This document shows, one piece after another, positions 36,912-48,855 of a stretch of DNA of 64,000 bases (the first letter of the stretch is position 1; every line of letters starts with the position of its first letter). The position numbers were made by a program, and so were the translations under genes. The DNA is from Stratiolaelaps scimitus. Its lineage: Eukaryota > Arthropoda > Arachnida > Mesostigmata > Laelapidae. The notes under the pieces were generated by a model that worked only from the letters and a program-made list of their open reading frames with translations, was not told where the DNA came from and made no database searches. The stretch is from the NCBI GenBank assembly GCA_019614645.1, contig JABWDB010000001.1, positions 11,077,501-11,141,500 of the forward strand. The letters are read 5' to 3'.

Positions 36912-39291
36912 ATACTGTAATAAAGGCAAGTACGGCGAAGGTGACCATTAACGTGACGCCGGCAAACCGACACAAGCCGAAGATCGTCGTCAAGAACCTT
37001 CAGTCGTATATTGAGCACGGTGTAGGCCCAGAAACGTGGGCCATCGTTCAGGTCACCGATGAGGACCCCGGAATAAATGGCCATGTCGGAGGATTGGCTA
37101 TCACGGACGGCGATCTCGATGGCCAGTTCCGGGTGCATAACGTTGGGCCGGGCGAGTACAACGTTGATTTCGACCCGCGCAACGGCGCGACCGGTGAGAG
37201 CCGTGGTTACAACCTGACGCTGCGGGCGTGGGACAAAGGCAGCCCTTCACTGTTCAGTGATCACAGTGTTTTCATACGTGTCAGTCCCGCTCTGGGTGCT
37301 ATTACGCCCGTGTTCGCTAAGGAAGACGACGACGTGCACATCCTGGAGGTGGCGCCACCGAATACGCCTATCGTCCGCGTGTCGGCGCATCTGCCACACG
37401 AGGAAAAGCACAATGATGTGATCGTGTACCGAATCGAGACGGGCGACGAGGACGCCGTATTTGAAATCAACCCAAAGACCGGTCAGATCGCAACGAAACG
37501 TTGGCTCGACAGGGAGAGTCGTGGGGACTATTCGCTAACGGTGAGTGCGACGAACACGAAAAGCCGATCGACGCGACACCGGACGGGCGCAGCTGTTGCA
37601 ACGACAATTGTAAATATAAACGTGTTAGATTGTAACGACAACGCGCCAAGATTCAATACGAGCATCGAGTCGGTGGTGACAATTGATGAGAACATTCCTA
37701 TCGGGACGAAAGTGATAACGGTGAGTGCTACTGACGCCGATGATGGCGAGAATGGGTACGTGTCATTTGCCCTAGCAAACACAAACAACGTGCCGTTCAA
37801 AATCAGCCCATTCACCGGGGTGGTGACAACAACTGAGGCGATTGATTACGAGTCAATGTCGACCAACTACTATATGCTACGGATCCGCGCCATCGACTGG
37901 GGTGCGCCGTACCAGCGCCAAAGCGAAATGACGGTCCGTGTTCAGGTTCGTGATCTGAACGATCACAGACCTCAGTTCGAAAAGGTTGACTGCGCGGTGA
38001 GTGTCAATAGCCAAACCCCAATTGGCACCGCCATCCTCACATTGTCGGCAATTGACCTTGACCTCAGAGATTTGGTTACCTATCGCATGGAGCCAGCCAG
38101 TGAACATCAGTGCTTCTCGCTGGATCCCCAGAGTGGCATCCTTTCCGTAGCGTGCGACTCGACCGAGCTCGTTGATCTCGACGACGTGATGCTGAATGTG
38201 TCGGCAACCGACGGCGAACACTTTGCTGACTCGATGCACGTCAAGATTAAGATCGACAAATATAGCCAGGATCGTAACCACCTTCTAAAAAGCCGCAAAG
38301 ACGATAAGTGGAAGCCGCACGTCGAGTGCCGGGAGGCGGGTCTGACCAAGAGGCTAAAGGAATTCCTTCTGGCGAGGAGCTCGGCTGATCGAAATACGGA
38401 CCAGATGGAAGACACCCTAATTTCCCATAGCTTCTTTGAAAACAGATTCGCGCCTGAATTTCCGAAGTCATCGGTGGAGATCTCAGTCAACGAGAGCATA
38501 CAAACTGGCAGTATCTTGGCACGGCTGCGAGCCAAAGACGCCGACCACGGCTATAACGGCCAGCTCGTGTACGTGATAGCGTCCGGGGATGATGACTCGT
38601 GCTTCCAGATGGACCTGTACAAAGGGAATCTGATCTTGGTGGAACCGTTAGATCGCGAACGAACGCCGAAATATGTCCTCAACGTAACCGTATATGACCT
38701 CGGCGAGCCCAAGAAGTCGGCGTGGATGACCGTCGTTGTCTACGTGCTCGACGTCAACGACAACCCACCGATTTTTGAGAAACCCCAATACAAGTTCAAG
38801 ATTAGCGAGGCCGTCAGCAAGGGCGCCCTCGTAGCGAAACTGCGCGCGACCGACGCCGACGACGGGGACAACTCGCGGATCCGCTATAAACTCTCCTCGG
38901 AGACACACGACTTTACCGTCGACGAGAAGTCCGGCATTCTCATCGTGCAACATAGTCTTGACAGAGAACGCCAGGCTGAGTATAACCTGATGGTCAAAGC
39001 GACGGACTCCTCTTTCGATATGCCACTAACTGGTACCACCATGGTCAATATACAGGTCCAGGATGTCAATGACGAACCACCCCGGTTCACGCTGAAAAAC
39101 TACTCGACACGAGTCCGCGAAGATCTGCCTAAGGGCACGGTGATTATGACTATGTCAGCCCAGGATCCAGACCTGGGCGACGGTGGCAAGGTCAGTTATC
39201 ATATGGTGAACAAGGACCTCAAACATCTATTCGACATTGATCCGGAAACAGGCATTGTACGATTGGTCGGAGAGTTAGACTTTGAAAAGAA
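36912..39291 (+). CDS. kug: Fat-like cadherin exon 5: end of repeat 2 through most of repeat 8
   Basis: This is the largest exon in the window, 2380 bp, residues 257-1049 plus two bases. In order it holds the end of repeat 2 (to about 278) and a divergent cadherin-like domain at about 279-387, which FAT1 also has between its annotated repeats 2 and 3. Repeat 3 is at 389-503 (VLDCNDNAP), repeat 4 at 504-612 and a degenerate repeat 5 at about 613-705. A linker at 706-771 contains VECREAGLTKRLKEFLL. Repeat 6 is at 772-878 (LDVNDNPP, LDRE), repeat 7 at 879-983 (QDVNDEPP, LDRE) and repeat 8 begins at 984 (REDLPKGTV, DPDLG). DADxGxNG and LDRE motifs recur at the expected spacing. The linker matches a Cys-containing CEETGVAK-type segment of FAT1 at the same place. 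The acceptor TATTTCAG ends at 36911 and the donor GTAAGT starts at 39292. The C-terminal residues DFEK lead into exon 6. Confidence 0.97.
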
Positions 39292-39306
39292 GTAAGTAGA
39301 AATTAA

Positions 39307-39359
<53 letters not shown>

Positions 39360-39553
39360 TGTTTATATGTAATGTTGATTATATTAAGGATAAACGATTT
39401 AAACCGTGAAAATACCCCATCGCCTCTCTACCTTCACAAAACCATTATCATCATTATCCGAATGTTTACAAAATTCTGGAAATACGACGTTGAACATTAT
39501 CCCTCACGTCCGTAGCGGATACTAATACCCGGTGACGCTTTACCTTTCCATAG
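39292..39553 (+). other. Intron 5 (262 bp)
   Basis: This is the second shortest intron of the gene here, with donor GTAAGT and acceptor ACCTTTCCATAG. Nearly a fifth of it is an uninterrupted (TA)25 run at 39309-39358 that starts 17 bp after the donor. Confidence 0.92.
39309..39358. repeat. (TA)25 microsatellite within intron 5
   Basis: An uninterrupted TA run of about 50 bp lies 17 bp into the intron, close to the 5' splice site of the largest exon. Confidence 0.97.
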
Positions 39554-39840
39554 CCAAATCTACAACGTGACGATTCGGGCCAGTGATTCTGGAGAACCCA
39601 AACCGCTGCACACCGACGGCTTCCTCGTTGTCGAAGTCGAGGATGTGAACGAGAATCGTCACGCACCAAAGTTTGCCGATGTCGTAGTACAAGCTGCCGT
39701 CGACGAGAATCTTCCAATTGGAGCGTTCGTCCTCAACGTAACCGCAACCGATGACGATGACGTTTCAAAGTTGGATGGAATGGTCACCTACAGCATAATC
39801 GGGGGCGATGGTCTGGGCCTCTTCACGATCGACGATAAAG
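39554..39840 (+). CDS. kug: Fat-like cadherin exon 6: end of repeat 8 and first half of repeat 9
   Basis: This exon encodes residues 1050-1145 plus one base. QIYNVTIRASDSGEPKPL continues repeat 8. VEVEDVNENRHAPKF ends it, with the family's characteristic DVNEN in place of DVNDN. AVDENLPIGAFVLNVTATDDDD and GGDGLGLFTIDDKG are repeat 9. The AA|C codon across intron 5 gives Asn1050, where vertebrate FAT1 has Lys in DFEKKQVYNL. The donor is AAAG|GTAATA at 39841. An open frame continues to 40037 but is Lys/His/Thr-rich and unlike cadherin, so it is intron read-through. The next exon is 19.8 kb away and starts with the exact continuation G|GA GTC ATC. Confidence 0.95.
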
Positions 39841-42663
39841 GTAATACACGGAGAGAAAAAAAAAGCCAACATCAGATATTCACAACTGCATTGCGAACAC
39901 ATCGGATACACTTACCCAAGCTAATCAGGAGCTCACTGAAGGTGAACGAACACAATGCTGGCACCGTCGGTCAGCCAGCCTGCACGGATAAGGCGCTAGC
40001 ACGCCATCATCGATTCCTAACGGGTTATGTAATTTAATTTCGTACTGTAACGAATTGAGTAGGCATCTTTTGTCTTGCGCAGTCACAGAAATAGCTGGCT
40101 GTGCCCACCGGCATCCGCTGTCGCTCTCCTCTGAGAATGGACAGTTGGACATGAAGTCTGACCACTGCCTCGTGGTCTTGTGGGCCTGCAATCTTCTCGC
40201 ATCGATACGTTATCCTTTGACATCCTCATGTGCTTCGCCGCCGTGCTGCGCCCTGTCGCGTGGAATCCCCGCGGGTGCGCCGGAGACACGGCTCTACACG
40301 GTCGGTCGACAGAGGCCGAACGATCGAGAAAGAAGGGCAGCGTCTCCCGAGCCGCCTGGTAGAGAGGTCTCGCGTCATGCTATAGTAGTTTCACGACCGC
40401 CAGCAGCAGCAGCAACCGCATCTCCTCGGCTGCCATCGGCGTTGCACATAGTCTGTCTCCCAGCTAAGAATGTTCAACTCTCGCAATATCAGCGTTCGTG
40501 GTGAGACGTGACCTTCCCCGGAGCCCGTCAACTCGTCGCACCCATAATTTACGTTCCTTCGCGTAGTATCTGTTCAACCGTCATGTGTTTTTCCCTATCC
40601 CCATCATCCGTTCGCACAAATATCATATGTTGGTTTTAATTGGGGTCAACCGTCGCTAGCTGCTCTCGTCCATTTGATAAATGCGTCTCCCGTCTGCCAG
40701 CCATTTGAGGCGGGATCCTGGCTCGATAGGGTCCTGCTGAGGGCGCGCGGCCTTCCGTGCCCTGCCTGGGCCGAAGCCGAGCTCAGCCGAGGGGTCAGGG
40801 TCTGCAGGTCTCGAAAGGCCCCGACCAACTCAATATGCTATGGGCTGCAAGAAAGGGGAGGTCACGTAGACCGAGTTGCAGCTGTGTTACCCATTACAGA
40901 GTCAGTAAGCGCTACGCTCGGAGTGGCGTAATGTGTAACGCTTGTCCGGCGAGGGGTTACTTGCTTGCTTTTTGTCAGATATCTCTATATGCATGTACGC
41001 TCTGTGAACGCGATTCATATCTGACCTATTCCGACCTCTTGGTCGAAACGTTCCGACCACGCATGGACAGATCTGAAAATCAAAACTGCCAGGTAATGTA
41101 ATGAAAAATCTGCAGCCTAACCACTGTCTATCACCTGCTATCAAATAATTCTTACTTCACAAAGGGGTCAACATTTCAGTCATAATGTATATTATGCTAG
41201 CCTACTTACTATGTTGTGAAAATTATGACAACACTCTCGCGCTTGCCTCTATTCGTACGTTGCTTAAATTATTATGTGGTATCCGACTCTTCGTAGGGAT
41301 ACCGAAAGACCTGAAAAAGTCAATGAGCCAGGGTGGTTGCTTTAAAATACAAGTGTGACATACATGATCTAGATATTACTCCAATCATGACGACGCTGAA
41401 TATCATAGACAAAAATATGTTCACCTGTATTGAAAAGAAACGTCCTTGTCTAAAGGAAGCAATGCTTAATATAATAAACATTTCTACAAGATCTCAAAGA
41501 AACATTTTACCCAAGTTCATCGCCTGAAAAGGGTCAGTAAAGGACCTGTTTGCGTGGCGAATCAGTCGTGCTTTGCGCTGTTGACCGATGACACTACTAC
41601 ACTATAGCAGTACACTTGTATATTTTTGTAACTGTTCATTGTCTTATTACATCTACCCTTGAATGAAGTGATCTCATTATTATTATTAGGCCCCTACGGG
41701 TCGTTCGCAGAGCGTGAGGTTATTAACGAGGTTACATCATTTCTCGGGTTAAAGATCCTTCCTAATGTTTCTCGGCATAATAACCGCCCATTGTGCGAAT
41801 ACAATTAACCTATTGATACGTGGAATGGCCCCCATGTTTATTGGCGCTACACAATAACAGATGGGAATATAACAGTGTATACATAAAGACGATGATTTTA
41901 CAGCTAGTCTCATCCACACTCGGTTCAACCTCGTGGCGTTACTGCAGTTAGATAATGAAAACGAACGGTGCTAAAAACCAGTCAATCGAACTTTCTGCCC
42001 TTCAATCAGCGCGTCCTTAATTAGGATGACGGGTAAGACGATGAAAGGCGTGCGAAAGAAGAGGCTTGTGGCACCCCGGCGTCTGTCAGGAAGAACCTTC
42101 ACTTAAATAAAAACAAAGTAGCAATTTTTGCCCGCCTCATAAGTGCCCTGAGAGACAGTTGCTCTCCCAAGTTGAGGTCAAATTCAACAGGTGTTCGGAA
42201 ACAGCTCAAGGGGCACATGACGCAAATTAAACGTGTGTCTCGGTGATTTGATCAGTAATTCTTCGTTAATGTGCAATGCTTTAGCTTCGTAACCTGATCT
42301 GAGTTATTACAAATCATGGCCGAACTGTCATCATTGTACAATGCAACGCAAAATTCATATGACATTTGAGATCTGAGGCAATTCTCTATGTGCACACGAA
42401 ATTGCTTTTATGTGCGTCGTTTTGCGCCGTGCAAACATATCGTTTATAAGTATAAACAAGCAGAGGGAGAAGCAACGAGGACGAATGTAAATATACGCCT
42501 TCAATAAATGGTTGAGGACGGCACTGTTTGTCTGCTCTGCTGAGGAATCCGAAGAAAGAGTTCTCCCGTGACCTTAACGGCGGTCATGTACACCTGACGA
42601 GTCCTGTTTGCCAGTTGCTTCCTCGTTGTTCCACGACGTGGTAGAATTATACCCTTCAGGCGT

Positions 42664-42685
42664 TTTACGTACCTAGGTACGTAAA
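42664..42685. repeat. 22-bp perfect palindrome
   Basis: TTTACGTACC and its reverse complement meet with no spacer around CCTAGG. Such a site could bind a dimeric factor or be chance. No neighbouring copy was noticed. Confidence 0.85.
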
Positions 42686-45600
42686 TTGATGTTAACGGAG
42701 CTGGTGGACATTTTCGGTTGCTTTCTTGGCTACGAGACGTCGTACCTACGCCGGCTCTCAATGAAACGCACATTCAATGCAACGGAAAGCCCTGCTGGCG
42801 TAGCATGATGCGCATGACTATGAAACAAAGGCAAAGACGAGTTTCCTTTGTCGCATTCACCGTTAGCGCACATCGTTTTCTATGGATTGTTGTCAGAGGT
42901 TAAGTCAAGAATAAAACACACAGAACTCATAAATAAGGTCGCGAATCATTTAGTCAATCGAACTTCAGAGACCTTCGAAGCTCACTTTTTAAACCCACCC
43001 CCGCCGTGCTATTCAATAATGGTATTATTCTAGTCTACTATATATAACAAGTAAACCCACTGAAATGTAAAAAAGTCCAAATGTAAAGCAGAAAGACTCT
43101 TGAATATTAATCAATACGAGATATTGAGCAAGTTCAATTATCATACCGCTTCTAGAGGAAATGCCTTGTCTGAATAAGTGATTTAATAATTACTATCATT
43201 TTGTCTACAAACTGTATGAACTCATGAATTTCTATGAACGGCAGTTCCGCATGGTAGCCAACAGGGAAATTTGTAGTCTTCGAAATGGCTCCAAAAGAGA
43301 TCAATGTGTTAAATTTATTCGTGGTAACAGAGTTCGTCAGCACTTGTTTAAATACACGATATGCTTAATCTCGCACTTAGGACCCCGAGTGTCTGCGAGA
43401 TTCGGAGCACAAGCCGCCAGCCCACGACACCGAATTGCCGTGGTTGAAAACCCGCCGTAACAACGATTTCGTGGAAATGTAATTAGAAGCCGAGTGAATG
43501 CGACCCAGTTCCCTTGGCAGAACTACTATGGGGGCTTAGCATTGGACCAAAGAAAAAGAAACGCCATCAGATAATGACACCAAGCGTGAGCCGACATCCC
43601 CAGGGCTCGCATACGACACCTCGAGAAAACTCAGTCGAGCAAATCGCGACGCTGTCTTCAATGCAATTTGCCGTGATAGCTAGGCTATTTCATTCGGCCC
43701 AAATAGTGAATGTTATCTCCCGCCCGCAACAGCTCAATATTCTTGTCGAAGCGCCGCCTTACAATATGTTTAATATCGAGTGAATCGTCACAACACAACA
43801 ATGGCTATAGAATATCTCACCCCAGCCATCTTCGGTTGCACTCGACAATCCCTGTTCGTTGATTTTTATTTGAGTGATTACATTTGGAGTTGGCGGAGCG
43901 AGATACGTCACGAGGCGCGCATTAGAAGAAATTTCCAGTACTACCAGTATCCCCAATTAATCGTGTCGCTGTGCATAAGGGTTACACTACAGTCGAATGA
44001 AATTTTTATTAACGAAAACTGCATACACACATAGATTAAGGTTCAACCTGTTATTGTGTATTCCATCATCACCACAGCGATTGCTGTGGTCTTTCGCTCA
44101 CCTTCACCCGGCTAAAGAACATATCCACACACGCTCGGACTCACGCACACAAGAACACACAGACAAACTGGAAGGCGCAAGTTGAGGCGTGGGGCAGGCC
44201 TGCAATTTGTGCTTCCTCCAATCATGTGCCCGTCGTTGCTTCGTGTGTTCATTACTCCAGCGCTCTTCACTTAATGACGCTTGTCTGTGCTCAGACGCCA
44301 GAACGTGCCGTACTCCGCGATATTCTCTTGACCCCCGCAACCACCCAGCCACCAAAACTCCCCTGGCCCACGACACTCACTCCGCGCGACGCTGGCAGCG
44401 CCTCTTCAGCAGCAGCAGCATCAACGACAGCAACTCCGTGGCTCTTCTCTTCGCGACCTGACACCGTAACGCAAGCAATTTTTCCCTGTCACTTTGACGA
44501 CGCTCTGGTCTTCGTCGTTGCCGAACGAACGAGGGAAACGCTACGGCTATAACGTAACTCGCATACTACGATTTGCCACTACCCTTACTTATGTACCACT
44601 AGAAACAGACCAGCTATCACATGTTGAGATGGTAATTCTGCTGCTGCTGCTGCTACAGTCTGCGTAGTGGTCGATGGCTTCAATCGTTGCGCATAAATCC
44701 ACGTGTGTTCTCGAGTGCATCGGCGATAACAGCGATAACATCGGTGATGCTACCCAAGGTGACTGTAGCCTGATTTCGATTAGCCCTCTCGAGTGCGCAG
44801 TCGTTGGCCAATGGACGCGAGGCTACTCACCGTCCGTAGCTGCAGACCTGAGCGGCACAGTGTCATAGCCGTGTCCTTGCAGAGCAGATGGAGGTACTTG
44901 CTCACTCGGCTCTCCCGATCGAGGAATCTGCTTGGAGCTTCGATCGGGGTACCCTGTCCTGAAACTGTCCCGGCGATGGCCGGCCGTCGTCTAACAGCTG
45001 TTGCCTCGACGCACCTGTTAGGAGCAATCCCCCTCTGATTCCCGTGTCAGCTCTCGGCACGCGGCTCCCTGCCTGAGCAAGCCGCCGCCGGGGCTTACTA
45101 GCTATCCGCTTTTTAATTAGTGCTAACTGCTGCGGAACACACCCAGCATAGACAGATGTACAGACGTCCGGGCTAAACGTCCAGCAAACTCATTGCAAGC
45201 TGCGAAGTCAACCCTGCTAGTTGCCCTCTTCAAGTGACAGTCGGCTTCAGCAATTTACACTGCACGTTTTAAAATTGTTTTAGGACGTGGCTGCCGCGAG
45301 GTGACATCGTCCGCCTCGGCTGACAAATATAGGGGCTGCTGAGGGGGATTTAGGGGATTTGTTAGGAAATCTGTTACCTGTTAGCGTCATTCATGATGGT
45401 CGCATTCGGAAACGCCGCTGCTAAGCGCGTGATTCTGGCCGATGGGGGAGAGATACGCCTGCGCACGATGAGCAGTTTGCTGGCCAATATTGCTAATACG
45501 TTTACACAGAAATGCACACACACACACACGCCCCTACACAGATAACATTGGACAGATGCACGCTGTTAGCATCTCTACAGTTTGCTGTAGCGTTATATAA

Positions 45601-46325
45601 TACATATCGGTGCGCGCCACCATTGGGCGAGAGTTGTCATCGTTGTCATCCAGATATATACGAGATCGAGTGTCGGGTGTTGGCACGGGGACACGTTCAA
45701 TGTGGGAGCACACCACCTATAGCAATCTGATGGTGGCGGAGCATCAGCGTCTGATAGTGATCGATTGTCCACTTGACATCGCGATGCGAGCAGGTCAGAC
45801 GGAGTGGAGATAACAACGGATAGCAGGGGGAACAAATCAGGAGGGGTGGAGTGGGGATTTAGGCCTAAGAGCTCTGCGCCGGCCGTGGGTGACGTCAGCG
45901 GTGTGTCGGTTGTAAGTTGGAGTGGACACGAAGAATGGGATACGATCCAATTCACCGCCACAAATAGGACGATTCATTTTGTAAGCTCGGCTCCGGTGTG
46001 CAATTCGCACACAATCTGTGTATAACGATACAATCATCGTTTTAGCAGAAAGAGAGATAAATTGAGAGGGAGAGAGAGAGAGCAATGGTGTACAGTGGGT
46101 TTCATGTACGGTACATGAGGGATTCGTCGGTTTGCCTTTGCCGACCAGACGCAGAATTCGCAGTCTGCCGAAGCCCCCTAAGGAGAGGTTTGTCATAGTA
46201 ACCATATCCGAGCCAGCAGGCGCTCAAAATTCTACGAAGTGCAGCTGCTTCTGCTGCTCCTGTTCCTGCTTGTCCTGTCGGCATGTGGCTATTCGGAGAA
46301 GGTGATACCTCGCCACCCCACCACA

Positions 46326-46356
<31 letters not shown>

Positions 46357-46383
46357 ATTTCTTTCTTTCACTCTCTCTGCCTT

Positions 46384-46414
<31 letters not shown>
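46326..46414. repeat. (CT)14 and (TA)14 microsatellite pair
   Basis: A CT run at 46326-46353 is followed after a short pyrimidine stretch by a TA run at 46387-46414. Confidence 0.95.
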
Positions 46415-48699
46415 GGACTAGTCATGGTAGGTGCTTTGGCGATGTCTGTGTGAAACTTCGGCGGTTCCCCTATACACCCTACTATTCGACTATGAGCACC
46501 CTCCTCAAGCGTGCTCAAACTCGATTCTCCTCCTCTTGTCGACTTCGCTGGTCCACTGTGTCCGCCCGCGTGCGTTCGTTGTTCTCGTGGTGGTGGGCGG
46601 GCAGGCCGGCCGGCCGGCCGGCGTGGTGTTAGCGTATATCGGGCCCGCGTAGGCAGTCGGCACGCACTAGAGGCAAAAAAAGGAAGCAGGCTTCCTCTCT
46701 CTCTTTCTCTGTCTGTGGCCCTCTCAATCGAAGAAGAATCAAATTTGCCAACAGCGATTCCCCTCGCTCGAAGAAACATTCCTTCCCTTTTTGCCTACCC
46801 CTCTGCAGGGCGTGTAGGGAGACGGAGGGGGGGCTTTTGCTCAAATCACTCCCTCTTCGATCTCCACTCTCTCGGCCCTATCGGTGGGTCCCTATCGAGG
46901 CACGAGGTCTCGTGCAACGAAAGGGAGGCTGTCTGTCCGTCAGCAAGAAAGAAAAAGAGACCAACATATAGATGGGTGGGCTGAAATAAGGAATACAAGC
47001 CGTGTAACGCAGAGGTACGCACTAGGTGCGGGATGCCGATGAAGGAGATGGAACGGGGAAGGTAGAAGCAGGGCCGCTTCAATGTCCGAATATTAAATCG
47101 CATTTTGAGCCTATACTCCGCTGGCAGGGACTGATTTGCCGGCTTCGTGGATCGCAACAGCATTAGACTCTACATCAATGTACTCTTAGGTATGACACTC
47201 CTGGGGGACATCGAGAACAAGATGACAAGTCTGGCTTAGATCTGACAAGAGTTCGCTTTTCGTTCAGTAGATTGTTTTCCGCCCAGATGGGGCCCAATTG
47301 AAGCTAATGGCACTTTAATCAGGGTTTTCAATGGGGTAAGCACTCGTGGCAGGTAACTTTTTAGTTGAAATTCGTATCTGGTTGGGACCAAATATAAAAA
47401 AAGCGATAATCTTCGAAGCTTGACGTTTTTCTGACAATGACCATTCGGTCATTTTTTCCGCTATCTTATTATATTTAGTTATTACAAAACAAACGCAAAT
47501 AATATGGCATTCTCGCCCAAAAAAGCCATCCTGTAAGGTTCCATTGCATTGGGCACTTTTCAGTTTTTACCAACCTCAATATTACTCTCAGGCTGCATAA
47601 CTATCCCAGCAACCCTGAGGGTTGACGCACTGGAGGCAGGATCCTATTCTCGGTGAAGTAGATTTTTACCATCCACTAGCGCTATCATGATGACGACCAC
47701 TTGGGCGAGTACCATCCCGGAATGATGTGAGTCGAGCTGTCATGTATTACCCTTGTCCATCTTCATGACTTCTTGACGTGTCCTTACGTCAACAATCGTG
47801 GGGACCGTGGGGGAGGGAGTTCGAGGGCAGGGGAAGCGAAGAGAAGCGACAGTCTTCACAGCCCACCTCGGGCATTTCGAATCACCCGCCTGGCAGTGCG
47901 GTCCGGGTGTCTCTGGTGATGCTATTTCAGCTGGGTGCCTGCCGCCATTGCTGCCTATTTGCCTCTTGATGAGTCGCTAGAATAAACACACGGCTGCATC
48001 GACTACTAGTCGCCGCCGTATGAACGGACTCCAGTCATCGTATGCCAGCCATGCTGGTTGACGGGTGGCAACCGAGTTATGGAGCGATCGCACCCCAAAC
48101 AGCCGCCTGAACGAACGAACTAAGTGCGGATGCTGCTGCTGCTCATCTGGTTGGACGAGGGTCTCTGCAGCAGACCTGCATGACCGCACGGCTGTAGGTC
48201 CCAGGTCCCAGCTCCCAGCCATGTACAGCCACCGCCGCCGCCACCACCACCAGCACTGCCGCCATGTGCCACCGAGCGGCGTGATGTATCACCGACAAGG
48301 CAGCAGCCGCAATGAGCTTGCAACTTTTCCACCTGACGTTGCGCAGAGCAGCAGGGGGCGAGCGAGTCTGTCTGTCTGGCTGTCTGGCAAACAGGCAATA
48401 GCATCAGATGCTGATTTTGCAGCCAGCGCGAGGGCAGAGTTATAACGTACGTTGTGCTTGTGCTACATGCGAAAATCTGCCACGCGAGATTTCGTTTGCG
48501 AAGTCTACCCACTGTGCGTGTGAATGAAAGAAAGCGAGATATATACATATATATATATATATAGAAAGCAAGCAAGGGTGCCATACCAAACGACGCTCGT
48601 TACTGTGAGGGTCTGGGAAGCAAAGAAAAAGTGGTGAGCTCACACTTAGGCCACAGGCGCGCTCCGAGCGTTTCGTTCCGTTCGCCTATAGTATTTAAT

Positions 48700-48855
48700 A
48701 AGGTAAAAGTAAAGGTTTATTGGTTTATTAAAGAAACTGCAATCTGTGCAATGTTTAAGTTCTCTCCTATGTCATTACCAGTCGCGGGACTCGAGTAAGC
48801 GGCCTCCGGCATTCTTCAGCCAGAAACTTAGCGGTCTGAGCCACCGCGCTGACGG
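48700..48855 (-). mobile_element. Probable tRNA-derived SINE
   Basis: On the minus strand, GCGCGGTGGCTCAGACCGCTAA (plus about 48827-48848) has the look of a Ser/Leu-type tRNA D arm with the A box. GCCGGAGG follows, and then a diverged B box ACTCGAGTCCC (plus 48786-48796) with CGCGAC after it. The body runs on to an A/T-rich tail with AATAAA-like words near 48715-48735. Target duplications were not found, so the ends are approximate. Confidence 0.6.

Noticed and set aside
37261..38535. Several 69-142-codon minus-strand frames inside exon 5
   Set aside because: They are shadows of the real cadherin frame, with no domains of their own.
39841..40037. Extension of exon 6 to the stop at 40037
   Set aside because: Cadherin similarity stops exactly at the GTAATA donor, and exon 7 supplies the correct in-phase continuation.
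46102..46779. 225-codon minus-strand open frame in intron 6
   Set aside because: It reads through the TA run as Tyr-Ile repeats and through the CT run as Arg-Glu repeats. It overlaps open frames on the other strand and has no domain.
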